Source: Euryodendron excelsum (lineage: Eukaryota > Streptophyta > Magnoliopsida > Ericales > Pentaphylacaceae). Taken from it: DNA of 64,000 nucleotides. The stretch covers positions 57,965,001-58,029,000 of the forward strand of contig CM065378.1 of the NCBI GenBank assembly GCA_033060915.1, written 5' to 3'. Positions within the stretch are counted from its first letter, which is position 1. Every line of letters begins with the position of its first letter. A program made the position numbers and the translations under genes. This document shows positions 44,801-57,100 of the stretch, in pieces. A model generated the notes under the pieces. That model was given only the letters and a program-made list of their open reading frames with translations, was not told the origin of the DNA and made no database searches.

Positions 44801-45153
44801 CAGAAGTGTTTTAACCCAAATAATTTTGTACTTTGGCATGATTGTCTTGGTCATCTGGGATCAATAATAATGCGTCGAATAATTGAAAACTCTCATGGGC
44901 ATCTGCTAAAAAACCAGAAGATTCTTTTGTCAAGTGATTATACATGTCCCGTTTGTTTACAAGAAAAATTAATTGTGAGATCATCCCCTTCAAAAGTAGT
45001 AGTTAAATCCCCAACCTTTTTGCAAAGAATTCAAGGGGATATATGTAGGCTGATACACCCACCATGTGAATTATTTTGTTATTTTATAATTTTAATAGAT
45101 GCATCCACTCGATGGTCACATATTTGTTTACTGTCTACTCGTAATGTTGCATT
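44801..45153 (+). pseudogene. Integrase of C1, first part
   Basis: The GAG-pre-integrase/HHCC region reads VLWHDCLGHLGS ... YTCPVCLQEKLIVRSSPSKV. The core starts with IQGDICRLIHPPCELFCYFI and LIDASTRWSHICLLSTRNVA. It is then cut by element T1 at 45154. The frame resumes at 50093. Confidence 0.85.
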
Positions 45154-46671
45154 TGTTAGTCCTAAGTTTATTCATTTGAAATTTTATATATGATTTTAAT
45201 GATAACTTACTTTGATTTATAAATATTTTATATTCAATGCGTTTAATCGTTGGTCTAATTTGTGTAATAAAGTTTTACAGGATTATGAAGCACTTGAAAG
45301 AGAGATCAAGACTTGAAAAGTGATATCTAAATCCTTTAGAGTCATGTTTTAAGGAAACTTGATTCATGGAAGAAAATTAGAGAACATAATTTTCTTTCAT
45401 GTATGCAACTTTTCTCTTATATATATTTTTATATTCAAATGTTGTAAGGGATAAAATTAAAGGTGGAAGTGAAGGCAACTCTGCAGAAATTTAAATATGC
45501 CAACTGTGTGACAATTTGAGTATTTTGATCATAACTTTTGACCTGACCATTGGATTGACCTGATTCTTGAGGTTCGAAAAATCTCACTTTATGTCTACAA
45601 TTTTTATCTTATATCCATTTTCACATTCAAACGTTATCAAGGCTAAAATTGAGCTGCAAGTAAAGGCATTTGTGCAAAAATTCAAATATGTCAGCTGGGA
45701 GAGAGTTCGAGTAATTTGATCAAAACCTTTGATCTGACCATTGGATCAACCTGATTTTTGAGATTCTGAAAAGTTGACTTCCATGTCTACAACTTTTTTG
45801 TTGTATCCATTTTCAAATTCAAGTGTTATCAAGGAGAAAATCGAGGTGGAAATGAAGCTATCTGATCAGAAATTCAACAACAAATCTAGTAGCAACTTGC
45901 TCAATGGGAAGAATTATTTTAAATGCTCTCCAACGGCTAGAAACTCATTTGAAGCTACAAATCAGCCTTCAATATTCATCTATAAATAGAGATACACTTG
46001 AGGAGCAATCAAGAACAACAAGAACAGTAAGAGTTTGTGCATTAAAGTGTTATTCATCCTACAAAGTCTTTGAGAGTTTTATTGTATTTTATCTTGTAAT
46101 GTTTTAAGAGTTTCATTGGCATATCTATTCTTTGAGAGCATTTATTTGTAAGCAAGAGTGGTTGTACTCTTGTTCTTTTTTCTTGTAAGGGAGAGATTAG
46201 CTAGGAAAAATAATTAGGGGTTAGATGTGACTAGCATCTGTATAAAAACTAGTTGAAATGAAGGATTTACTTGGTTGGGTGTGACTAGCACCTGTGTAAA
46301 AACTAGTTTGAGAGATATGACTAGCATCTATGAAAAAACTAGTTATAAAGGAGGACCAGCACCTGGGTTAAAAGGCTAATAATTGTATCTACGGTTTGAA
46401 TATAGTGGAAAAAAATCTCAAAGAAGGAGCCTTGGGGAGTGGATATAGACTTTGGAGTTGAAGTCGAACCATGATAAATCTTCGTGTCGTATTCTCTTCT
46501 CTCTATCTCCTTTACTTTATAGTTTGAATTGCTTGCATTTATTTACAAAATATTATTGGTTGATTAATATTTATTTGAATATTTATTTAAACTTTTCAAA
46601 TATGAAATTATTTGTTGAATTATTGTTTAAACCCAATTCGCCTCCCTCTTGAATTGTCACCTGGGCTAACA
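45154..46671 (+). repeat. 5' LTR of T1
   Basis: 1518 bp. It contains about two and a half tandem units of roughly 190 bp (45400-45870: phrases like ttatcaaggctaaaattgag and tgatctgaccattggatc recur), a TATA box (tataaata, 45981-45988) and short repeats around gtgactagcacctg (46220-46370). It is about 127 bp shorter than the 3' LTR. Confidence 0.85.
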
Positions 46672-46739
46672 ATTGGTATCAGAGCTTGGGCTCTTATAGT
46701 GGGCTTAACCGTCTTAGAGTAAAGTGTGGAAACTATTTT

Positions 46740-47830
46740 TAGTACTTCACTTGCTGAAGGTCAATCAACCAATAGACCACCATTAGTTAGTGGCACAAAT
46801 TATAACCATTGAAAAGCTAGAATGAGAATATATATTCAAGCTACTAATTATAAGTTATGGAAGGTCATTATTAGTGGTTCTTGTATACCAACCAAGATTG
46901 TAGAAAGGAAAATATTCCCAAACTAGAAAATGAATGGAATGCTAGTGATATAAAGAGTATTCAATTAAATGCTAGAGTTATGAATCTTCTTTATTATGCT
47001 CTTGACCCAAAAAATTTTAACCGTATATGTACTTGTGATTCGACTAAAGATATTTGGAATAAATTAAAAGTCACACATGAGGAGACCAACCAAGTCAAAG
47101 AATCTAAGATTAGTCTGCTTGTTCATAAATATCAATTGTTTAAAATGAATAATGTTGAGTCAATTTCTAATATGTTTACTAAATTCATTGATATTATAAA
47201 TGCTTTAAAATTTCTTGACAAAGCTTATCCTAATGTTGAATTGGTGAGAAAGATTCTTAGGTGTCTACCAAAGAATTAGAAGCCAAAAGTCACCGTCATA
47301 CAAGAAGCGAAAGACCTTACAAAGCTTAGCATGGATGAGCTCTTGGACTTACTCATGACTCATGAACTTACCATGAATGGTGATGAAGATAAGAAGAAAA
47401 GAAAGAAAGATCTTGCTTTGAAATCATCTATTAAAAATGATGATATTTGTGATGATGGAGAAGCAGTAATGAAGATGAGGAGCTTACCGTGATCACAAAG
47501 AAATTTAAAAGATTTCTAAGAAATAAAAAACAAGCCGAACAAAAAATTTCAAAGAAAGATGGAGGCAAAGAGAAAAGTAACAAAAAGGATCTAATTATTT
47601 GCTACAGTTGCAAAAAGCCAGGCCATATCAAGCCCGATTGTTCTTAACTCAAAAGATTAAAAATAAAAAAAAATGACAAAAAGAAAGGCATAACAGCGGC
47701 TTGGAGAGAAAGTGATGATAGTGAAGAAAGCAACTCAAATGAAGATGAGAGTGACAATGAAGTTGCTAACTTATGCTTAATGGTAAAAGAAAAAGGTGGC
47801 GTATGCTACTCTATTAATGTTACATGATAG
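46740..47830 (+). pseudogene. gag of T1 (UBN2-like, degenerate)
   Basis: An early part gives RPPLVSGTNYNH, a stop, KARMRIYIQATNYKLWKVII. The frame 46881-47279 gives NEWNASDIKSIQLNARVMNL, STKDIWNKLKVTHEETNQVK and ESKISLLVHKYQLFKMN, typical of the UBN2/gag family of SIRE-like copia. After one stop the next part reads TKLSMDELLDLLMTHELTMN. A CCHC knuckle (CYSCKKPGHIKPDC, about 47600-47642) and an acidic tail (SDDSEESNSNEDESDNE) end the protein near 47827. Few stops, so it is younger or less decayed than the C1 genes. Confidence 0.82.
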
Positions 47831-48447
47831 AGAAAAGAAAATTTTAATATATATACATATATATATGTGTGTGTGTGTGTGTTTTTTTATTTTTTATTAT
47901 TTAAAAAAAATTGTGACAAGCTTTGAAATGTTTTGAAAGTTATACGTATAAATTTACATGATCATATTTGATTGGTGTTTTACATATGTTTACATGATTT
48001 TTACCTCATGTATTTCTTGATATTGAAATGGAGAGAAATAGAAAATATTGTGATGTTAACATAAAGGTAAAATAATTTATGAAGCATGATTGGTTTTGAA
48101 TCGAATATGTCTCTTATATCTAAACATATGTTATTTTTGTGGATTTCAAAAGGAAAATATATATGTATTCATATTCTATGAAATTTTATCAGTTTTATAT
48201 ATGGTTATTTTTTTATGATAATAAAAGGGGAGAAATATGTTAATTGATATGATGAGCTTTTAGCTATATTCTTTTATAAATGAGTTTAAGATGAGATGCA
48301 TTGGCTAAAAGGGAGTTTAGATTATATTTGTCTTTATTTTTTTACTACTCTTTTGAATATAAAATATTTATGAAAATATTTATTTTATTTGAAGTGATTT
48401 TATGAGGTAAATCAATCAAAGGTTGTCATCATTAAAAAGGGAGAGAT

Positions 48448-50092
48448 TGTTAGCCCTAATTTTATTCATATGAAATTTTATGTATGGTTTTGATGATAAC
48501 TTACTTTGATTTATAAATGTTTTTTTGGTTAAATATATTCAACACTTTTAATCCTTAGTCTAGTTGGTGTAATAAAGTTTTGTAAGATTATGAAGCACTT
48601 GAAAGAGAGATCAAAACTTGAAAAGTAATATCTAAATTCTTTAGAATCATGTTTTAAGGAAAATTAATTCAAGGAAGAAAATTAGAGAACATAATTTTCT
48701 TCTAAGGTTGAAAATTCGATAAAACTATATCCTATGATACAGTCGTAGTATTTTGCCCACATCTTTTGATCCAACCGTTTGATTGATTTGATTATTGAAG
48801 TTAAGAAAAAACTGACTTCTATGTATACAACTTTTCTCATATATACATTTTCACATTCAAACGTTGTAAGGGACAAAATCGAGGTGGAAGTGAAGGCAAC
48901 TCTATAAAAATTTAAATATGCCAACTGGGAAACAGTTTGAGTATTTTGATCATAACTTTTGATCTAACCATTGAATCGACTGGATTCTTGAGGTTCGAAA
49001 AATCTCACTTCTATGTCTACAATTTTTATCTTATATCTAGTTTTACATTCGAACTTTATCAAGGCTAAAATTGAGCTAAAAGTGAAGGTATTTGTGCAGA
49101 AATTCAAATATGCCAGCTGGGAGAGAGTTCGAGTAATTTGATTATAACCTTTGATCTGACCATCGGATCGACCTGATTCTTGAGGTTCTGAAAAGTTGAC
49201 TTTCATGTCTATAACTTTTCTGTTATATCTATTTTCAAATTCGAGCGTTATCAAGCAAAAAATCGAGGTGGAAGTGAAGCTATCTGATCAGAAATTCAAC
49301 AATAAATTTGACAGCAACTTGCTCAAGGAGAAGAATTAATTTAAATGCTTTCCAACGGCTAGAAACTCATTTGAAGCTACAAATCAGCCTTCAATATTCA
49401 TCTATAAATAGAGATACACTTGAGGAGCAATCAAAAACAATAAGAACAACAAGAGTTTGTGCATTAAAGTTTTATTCATCCTACAAAATCTTTGAGAGTT
49501 TCATTATATTTTATCTTGTAATATTTTGAGAGTTTCATTGGCATATCTATTCTTTGAGAGAATTTATTTGTAAGCAAGAATGGTTGTACTCTTGTTATTT
49601 TTTTCTTGGAAGGGAGAGACTAGATAGGGAAAATAGTTAAGGGTTAGATGTGACTAGCATCTATTAAGAGCTAGTTGAAGTGAGGGATCACTTAGTTGAA
49701 TATGATTGACACCTATGTAAAAGCTAGTTGGAGGGGAGTGAGCATTTGTGAAAAAAAACTAGTTATAAAGGAGGACTAGCACCTTGGTTAAGAGGCTAAT
49801 AGTTGTATCTACGGTTTGGATATAGTGGAGAAAAATCTTAAAGAATGAGCATTGGATAATAGACATAGACTTTAGAGTTGAAATTGAACCACGATAAATC
49901 TTTGTATTGTACTCTCTTCTCTCTACCTCCTTTACTTTATAATTTGAATTGCTTGCATTTATTTACAACATATTATTAGTTAATTAACATTTGTTTGAAT
50001 ATTTGGTTAGAATTTTTAAATCTGAAATTATTTGTTGAATTATTTTTTAAATCCAATTCACCCCCCTTCTTGAGTTACCACTTGGACTAATA
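48448..50092 (+). repeat. 3' LTR of T1
   Basis: 1645 bp, tgttagccctaa to ggactaata. It has three units of the ~190-bp internal repeat (about 48705-49290) against two and a half in the 5' LTR; the block 48703-48835 has no counterpart in the 5' LTR. TATA box at 49403-49410. Confidence 0.85.
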
Positions 50093-50097
50093 GCACT

Positions 50098-50690
50098 TGC
50101 TAGGCTTCTTGCTCAAATCATCATATTACGAGTACAGTTTTCAAGTTACCTAATTAAGTCAATATAACTGGATAATGCTAGTGAGTTTATATCTCAAACT
50201 TTTAATGATTATTGCATATCTATAGGCATTGATGTTGAGCATTCTGTTAAACATACACACACACACACAAAAAATGGTTTAGCAGAATTTTCTATCAAAC
50301 GCCTTCAGTTGATTGCTTGACATTTACTTATGAGAACAAAATTACTTGTCTCTGCTTAGGGGACATGCCATATTGCATGATGCATGTTGCATCCTTAGTC
50401 TGTGTTCAACCTACCACTTACCATCAATATTCTCCATTACTGCTTGTTTTGGGTCAATAACCAAATATTTCACATCTACGAATTTTTGGTTGTATTGTAT
50501 GTGTACCAATAACACCTCCACACCGTACTAAAATGGGTCCCTAACGTCGACTTGAGATTTATGTTGGTTTTGATTCTCCATCTATTGTTAGATATCTTGA
50601 ACCTTTAATAGGAGATGTATTCATTGTACGCATTGTGAATTGTCATTTTGATGAGGCATTTTTTCTACCATTAGTGGGAGATAAGACGTA
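50098..50690 (+). pseudogene. Integrase of C1, second part
   Basis: Continuation after T1: LLAQI, then DNASEFISQTFNDYCISIGI (second Asp in DNA-SEF), then HTHTHTQNGLAEFSIKRLQL, where the family reads HTQNGLAES; the HT repeat comes from an AC microsatellite (50250-50270). WGHAILHDA and a run through YHLPSIFSITACFG follow. The Glu of the DDE triad is in NGLAEF. Stops present. Confidence 0.8.
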
Positions 50691-51576
50691 ACTAGAAAAG
50701 CAGCTTGAGATCACTTGGAATGCTTCCACGGTATCTCATCTTGATCCTCAAACAAATCAATATGAATCAGAAGTTCACATGATCATTTATTTATAGACAA
50801 TTGCAAATCAATTACTTGATGTGTTTACTGATACAAAGAAGATAACAAATTCATATATACCAGCTGCTAATACCCCAGCACGTATTGACGTCCCTGTAGG
50901 ACAATCTGCTAATATAGCAGCAAATGAATCGAAATGCATAAGCATGGGAGACCTTTCAGTGCAAAAGACACGATTCCTAGAAAGAAGAAGGCACAAATAC
51001 ATACGCAAGTCAATATTCATGCAAAAACCATAATATCTAAACCTCCAGATGAAGGAACTCTTGTAAAAGAATTCCCAATAGAGATATCCCTTGCAGAGGA
51101 AATGGTACCTGAAAGTAATGAGATCTCAATAAGTTATGTGAATATATGAGAAAGATGGAATAGAAATAAGATTGTTATCAACAAGATATTTTCATTTAAA
51201 GTGGCTCTCAAAATTACAAGAAGTAATGAAGATATTGAACCACAAACAGTTGACGAATGTCAATGTAGAAATGATTGACCAAAATAGAAAGAAGTTATTG
51301 AGACATAATTAAACTCATTATCACAACGTAAAGTATTTGAACCCGTAGTCCAAAGACCAGAAAATGTAAAATCGGTTGAATAAAAATGGGTATTTCGTGC
51401 AAAAACGAAATGAGAAAAATAAAATTGCGAGATATAAAGTGTGACTAGTAGCACAAGGTTTTTTGCAGAGACCTGATATTGATTATGATGAGACATACTC
51501 TCCTATAATGGATGCAATTACGTTCAGATTCTTGATTAGTATGTCAGTCTTAGAAAGACTGGATATATGTCTGATG
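50690..51576 (+). pseudogene. Linker and reverse transcriptase start of C1
   Basis: LEITWNASTVSHLDP-like residues (50707-50750), then the frame 50821-51033 with FTDTKKITNSYIPAANTPAR, as in the linker before RT. At about 51280-51576 the RT start: NSLSQRKVFEPVVQRPENV, KWVFRAKTK, LVAQGFLQRPDIDYDETYSP and MDAITFRFLISMSVLERLDI. It is cut by the solo LTR at 51577. Confidence 0.8.
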
Positions 51577-54032
51577 TGTTGGCCCAAGTAGGCAACTTAA
51601 GAGGGGGGTTAATTGGGTTTTATAAAATTTATATCAAATAATGCAACTAAAAACAATTTAAGCAATGTAGCAGTGAGCAATCAAACTAATAACTAAGCAA
51701 GCAAATAATAAGATGTAATGCAAGGAAGTAATATGAGCAAAGAGATGAAGAACACCAGATTTATAGAGGTTTGGCCAAACCTTGCCTACATCCTCTCTTC
51801 CTCGATCCTCTCGAAGGTATTCTACTATGTAAACTTTCCTTACACAGCTGCTAGTTTTTCTACAAGTACCCAGCTCACTCTTACAAGAGCTCTTCCCCAA
51901 TCTCTCACAACCCAAGAGATTTTGTCCAAGCTTTTCTCAAACTTATGAGTAATTTTGTCCAAGCTTCACTCAAACTTACAAGAGATTTTGTCCAAGCTTC
52001 TCTCAAACTCACAAGTGTTTTTCTCAAGAACACTCAAACTCACAAGTTTACAAACCAACCCAATAATAGATGAAGGTTGTACAATGAATAACTCTCTCTC
52101 AAAGAGTAGATAAACAAATTTTCAGCTCACTCAAGAACTCCTCAAATGAATAAAAACAGAGTATAAGATGTAGAAGATGAAATATCACTTTGTAGCACTT
52201 AATCTTGTGTTCTTCTCTTGTTCTTCTTGTTCCTCATCATCATATATGTGTTGGGGATCTTGTATATATAGCCTTGAGTTGATTCTAGCCGTTGGACATG
52301 GATGGGAGACCATTTGATACGAAAACGGCGGAGTATAACGTTCAAAAATATAGCCGTTACCTTAAATGAGTCGACTTTTTTGCTACAGGGGTCGACTCTT
52401 TTTATGTTTCAGCAGATTTTTCAAGGCTCTGCCCAAATAAGTCGACTCTATTAAAGTCTTCATCAGACTTTCTGCTTTCAGTGTAAATGAGTCGACCGAG
52501 CACGCTATCATGATTGGGTTGTCAGTGCCCCCCACTAGCGTGGCAGGTGAGTGGGAATGATCGACACTGTCCCACAAGGTCTGCTCGGAGTATGACCAGC
52601 TCGATCATGCTCGGCATGGTCGTGCTCAGTATGTCGTGCTCAGCAGGTCGTGCTCGGAAGGTCTTGCTCAACTATGGTCTGCTTGGTGTATGACCAGCTC
52701 GATCATGCTCGGCATGGTCGTGCTCAGTAGGTCGTGCTTGGCATGGTCGTGCTCAGCTGGTCTTGCTCAACTATGGTCTGCTCGGTCATGGTCACGGTCA
52801 CGGTCGGCCATGGTCTGCTCGGTCATGGTCACTGTCGGCCATGGTCTGCTAAGTCGTGGTGGCTATGATAATGCTCGGCCATTGTCTGCTCAGTTATGGT
52901 CACGGTCGGCCATGGTCTGCTCAGTCGTGGTCGGCCATTGTCTGCTCAGTTATGGTCACGGTCGGCCATTGTCTGCTCGGTTGTGCCCTCTGCTCGGTCA
53001 TGCTTGGCATGGTCATGCTCGGCCATGCTTAGCATGGTCGTGCTCATTTGTTGGGGGTCCTGATCAGTCATTGCCAGATCAACCCTCATCACCTTGTTTT
53101 TGCAGATTTTCTCTATTCTTCTCCAAAGGTTCCAATCCTTTCAATGATCATCCAAATGAGCCTTATTAAAGTTTGCAAATACTTCTTCAAGGCTTGATGA
53201 CTTCAAGAACATCTTCAAAACTTCTAAGAAAGCTTCCATGTCTTTAAGTGAGTCTCTTCTTCTTCCATTCTTGCAAGACATCTTCAAATCTTCAAGGTGA
53301 GCTTCCATGTCTTATAAAAGTCATCTAAATGAGGTTGCAACTATGAGATTGCTGAATCATACTCATTGTCTCCATTATCTCTTGACAAGCTTCTCACCAC
53401 AAGTTCTTCAATATCTTCAATGTGACAAGTTCTCCATTGTTACTTGACAAGCTTCAACTTGTTGCTCCCCCTTTCTTTTATGCTTTATGCCTTAATGCAT
53501 TTTTCAGATTTAGAGCAGAACAATCAACCAATTTAGAAGTTCATAGCATACATGATGATATAGTGGACTTGATATGGCCATGAGGATCAAGGGTCTTCAT
53601 AGTGAAGTGTAAACCATATTTGTATGATGCCAGCTCTTCGATCTTCAAGTCTACTTGAAATCCTTTATTGTATTTGCACTTCTATTTGTACTTTAGTCTT
53701 CAAGAATTGATTCCATGTCAACTTAAAAATTCTTCAAATAATCTTGCTTGAGTGTTTTGCTTCTTTGAATAACTTCTTGAATCATCATAAGATCTTCAGT
53801 CACTTGCATCCTTCTTTTAAATACTTGTTGAATTCCTTGAGCATATTCAATCTTTTCAAGAATAAGATTGCCTAAGTAATCTTCTTGTTTGATACTCAAC
53901 CGATCAACTCAATTATTTTCTTGTTATCAAATGATTATAATCTAACCTGCACACTTAATTTAAATGATTAGATAACAACCACATGGTTTTGTTATCATCA
54001 AAATCAACATAGGGATCAACCTTAACTCAACA
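51577..54032 (-). mobile_element. Large solo LTR, SIRE-type copia, minus strand, inside C1 RT
   Basis: 2456 bp; on the minus strand it begins tgttgagttaaggttgatcc and ends tacttgggccaaca. Exact duplication tgatg at 51572-51576 and 54033-54037. The start (followed by tgttgattttgatgataac) is close in style to the T1 LTR. A TATA-like tatatata (about 52264-52273, minus strand) is present. Inside it has 37-bp repeats (51918-52015, phrase ttttgtccaagcttctctca) and a GC-rich minisatellite (52560-53060). No second LTR or internal part, so it is a solo LTR. The 177-codon frame at 52636-53169 is a translation of the minisatellite. Confidence 0.85.
52560..53060. repeat. GC-rich minisatellite inside the solo LTR
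   Basis: Irregular repeats of words such as ggtcgtgctcggcatggtc, ggtcggccatggtctgctc and ggtcatggtcacggtc, with unit lengths of about 18-45 bp in higher-order mixes. It is the most GC-rich part of the whole nest and stands out against AT-rich surroundings. Confidence 0.85.
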
Positions 54033-54037
54033 TGATG

Positions 54038-54075
54038 GAAGTAGTGACAACCTACTTATATGACGAATTAGATAA

Positions 54076-54109
<34 letters not shown>

Positions 54110-54760
54110 TCCTGAAAGATTTACAATACCTGATGCAAATATTTCAAAATCTCAAAACTTATATTCTATCAAGTTTCAAAGATCTTTGTATGGGTTAAAA
54201 CAATCTAGACACATGTGGTACAATCGTCTCAGTGAATATCTATTGAAAAAAGGATATGTGAATAATACAATTTGTCCATGCTTTTTTATTAAGAAATCAT
54301 AATCTGGATTTGCTATTATTGTAGTCTATGTTGTGATCTGAATCTTGTTGGAACGCTTGAAAATATTACAACAATTGCTCATTACTTAAAGAAGGAGTTT
54401 GAAATGAAATATCTTGGAAAAATAAAATTTTGTCTTGGATTATAAATTGAGCACTTATCAAATGAAATTCTCATTCATCAGTCTACATATACAGGAAAGA
54501 TTCTAAATCGATTTTATATGAACAAAGCTAACTCCTTAAGTTCTCCCATGATTGTTCGATCACTAGATGTACAAAAGGATATTTTTTGTCCTCAAGAAGA
54601 TAGTGAAGAGAATTTTTATCCTAAAGTACCATATCTCAGTGCTATTGGGGCTATTATGTATCTTGCAAATTGCACAAGACCCGATATTGCATTTTCTGTC
54701 AATTTACTGGCAAACTATAGTTCTACACCAACTTAGAGGCATTGGAAAGGGGTGAAGCAC
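54038..54760 (+). pseudogene. Reverse transcriptase of C1, second part
   Basis: The frame resumes with (M)EVVTTYLYDELDNDIY, where an AT microsatellite (54079-54106) has expanded within the coding sequence. Later blocks: FCLGL-type residues, then the frame 54518-54736 with MNKANSLSSPMIVRSLDVQK, VPYLSAIGAIMYLANCTRPD and IAFSVNLLANYSSTPT. Frameshifts and stops throughout. Confidence 0.8.
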
Positions 54761-55340
54761 ATATTTCGTTACCTTAGAGGAACAACAGATATGAGTTTGT
54801 TTTATTCAAACGAACCAGAATCAGAGTTAGTTGGATATGCAGATGTTGGTTACCTTTCCGATTTACATAAAGCACGATCGCAAACTGGGTATGCATTTAC
54901 CTATGGTAACTCTACTATATCTTGGCGATCTGTGAAACAAACACTAACTGTAACTTTTTTAAATCATTTTGAGATAATTGCAATTCATGAAGCCAGTTAA
55001 AAGTGCATTTGATTGAGATCTATGATCTAACATATTCAAGAAAATTGCAGACTATCCTCAAACAAAGATACCGCAATAATATTATATGAAAATAATGCAG
55101 CATGTATTGTACAAATTAAGGGAGGCTATATAAAAAATAACAGAACCAAACATATATGGCCAAAGTTCTTTTATGCATATGAACTCCAAAAAAATGATGA
55201 TATTGATGTCCAGTAGATACGTTCAAGTGACAATTTGGCAGACTTATTTACTAAAGCACTCTCAACTACAACATTTGAGAAATTGGTACGTAACATTTTA
55301 GAAATTGGTACACAACATTGGCATGCGTTATTGGTTCGAC
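54752..55340 (+). pseudogene. RNase H of C1
   Basis: KHIFRYLRGTTDMSLFYSNE, LVGYADVGYLSDLHKARSQT, GYAFTYGNSTISWRSVKQTL, then (with stops) NNAACIVQIKGGYIKNNRTK, HIWPKFFYAYELQKNDDIDV and NLADLFTKALSTTTFEKLV. This is the copia RNase H C-terminus; it ends near GTQHWHA, where the next insertion begins. Confidence 0.82.
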
Positions 55341-55348
55341 CTCAAAGG

Positions 55349-57100
55349 TGCTCTATTATCCATAAGTGCACGGCTGACGGTTGTAGTTCTATCCAGGAAG
55401 TCCAGAATCGTATTTCCTTAAGGACCAAGCCCAATATAGGCTATTGACACTAAACTAACACTAAACTAATTTCAATTGAATAGAAATTATATGAATTAAA
55501 TCTAAATAAAAGAGACCTAGAATCTTTTGGGTTTTGAAAAGTTACATTGCTAATAATTAGGCAATTAAAGTAAAACTAATTAACATTCAACAACTACTTT
55601 AAGAAATCAAAGGCAATTAACAACTAGGCAAAAGCAAATTAATCTAATTATGCAAAACAAACGAAATTCAAGCAAATTTCAAAAGAATTAAAATGCAATT
55701 AAGGGAAATTGGGCTCAATTGATCCAATCACCCAATTTATGCAAGAATTTCAATGAGATTTATAACTCAAATCAAACACAATAATCAAGAGTGTTTGATT
55801 CGGAGGATTTAACTTTGAAAATCAATAATTCTCAAGCAATTAAAATTAGATTCATGGTTAACGGGAGAATCAAATGTTAATACCATCGATTTAATTACAA
55901 TCAATACCAAATTGAGAGATTGAGCATTGAATTAGACAAATATAGTCAATAACCTATATGTTTTAAGGCATCTAGCAATCAATTGATATGAATAAATTGC
56001 TAGCAATCGTGGATTAAGTATATAGTAAAGAGCCATAGATTAATACCTTCGATTTGGGTGATTAAAATCTCCAAACTTAGTCAATAATCTAAGTATTTTA
56101 TGACATTCACATGCAATTACAAAGAATTAGAAATCTAAGAAAATAAAGCAATAAATTTATGAGATACTTTCATTGAAAACCTTGGATTTCTTGAGTAACC
56201 TTCACATTCGAACCGAATCTATTAGAGAAAGTATATAGAAGTAAAGAGAAAGTATGAAGAATTGTAAATCTAAGAATTACTTGAAGTTAAATGGTGTTTG
56301 GTTACAAAGAAAGTAAAGAAAAATACAAGAAAATAAAAGAAAATTACAAACCTATCTCTATTATACTCATACAAGGCTAAATCTATACTAAAAATGAAGA
56401 AAACATAGGGGAAAAACCCTTGAAGGAGCTGCTCTTGCTGCCCCCTACTCTAAAACTAACCCTAAAACTCCAAAAACTTCCAAAAACTCGTCCAAAACTG
56501 GGTTTAAAACTCATTTTCTGCGTAAAGCATTCAAAGGGCGCCAGACGCTCGTCCGAAGAGCGTCCAGACGCACTTCGGATGTTAAAAATGCAATCTAAAA
56601 GTTAAAATAGCATTCAAACACACTGTTCACTGTTCGAACACACTGTAGACAACCATCAGACGCATCGTTTGGACAGTCATTGTTCACCATTCAGACAGCT
56701 AACAAGCTTGCAGCTTGATTTTAACCATCTTAGAGATTGATTTAGCCGATGCACATTAGAGTCAAAATTGTAGATCTTGAAGTATTTTTTTTAATGACTC
56801 AAAAATAAGCTCAATCGGACATCGGAGTAAAATGTTATGCCCATGATACTGAGACAATTTGAAATTCTTATCACCGGTTTGTTCGTTTTGAATCTAATTT
56901 GATCATTCTTGTTTCTTTTTGCCTTTATTAACTCCTATAGCCTAAAAAACACACACAAAACATAACCAAACATATATATAACTAAAATAAGACAATTAAC
57001 ACTAATTTAAGTCTAACAATATGCTAATTAAAGGCCTATAATTACACTTTTATGGTGTAGTCAATAGTCTCGAAATTCTTTCATTCTAAACAATTATAGC
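55349..57100. mobile_element. Unclassified insertion in the 3' end of C1
   Basis: The 3' end of this copia family can be read from the related copy C2 (61390-61500, minus strand), where cattggcatgcgtcgtctcc leads within about 40 bp to gaagctatcaacttcaac. In C1, cattggcatgcgt is followed by 1.7 kb of unrelated AT-rich sequence before tatagctatcaacttcatac. The insert has phrases such as ggaccaagcccaatataggc, and a stretch rich in cagacg (56525-56690). No coding region and no TG...CA ends or target duplication were found. Confidence 0.55.

Larger units (their letters stand above)
45154..50092 (+). mobile_element. Gag-only copia-like element T1 (TR-GAG type), inside C1 integrase
   Basis: LTRs 45154-46671 and 48448-50092; both start tgttag(t/c)ccta and end ggactaata/gggctaaca. 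Primer-binding site tggtatcagagc (46674-46685), complementary to initiator-Met tRNA, and a purine tract aaaaagggagaga before the 3' LTR. Target duplication gcatt (45149-45153) and gcact (50093-50097). Excising it joins NVA to a phenylalanine and ARLLAQI of the C1 integrase. The 1.78-kb internal part encodes only gag; no protease, integrase or RT is present. The LTR start, with attttgatgataac-like wording, is typical of SIRE-type copia. Confidence 0.88.

Noticed and set aside
52636..53169. 177-codon plus-strand frame rich in Ser, Cys, Trp and Arg
   Set aside because: It is the translation of a GC-rich tandem repeat inside a solo LTR; no family resemblance and continuous repetition explains the open frame.
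54079..54106. AT repeat considered as a regulatory element
   Set aside because: Simple microsatellite expanded inside a dead RT frame; similar runs occur throughout the window.
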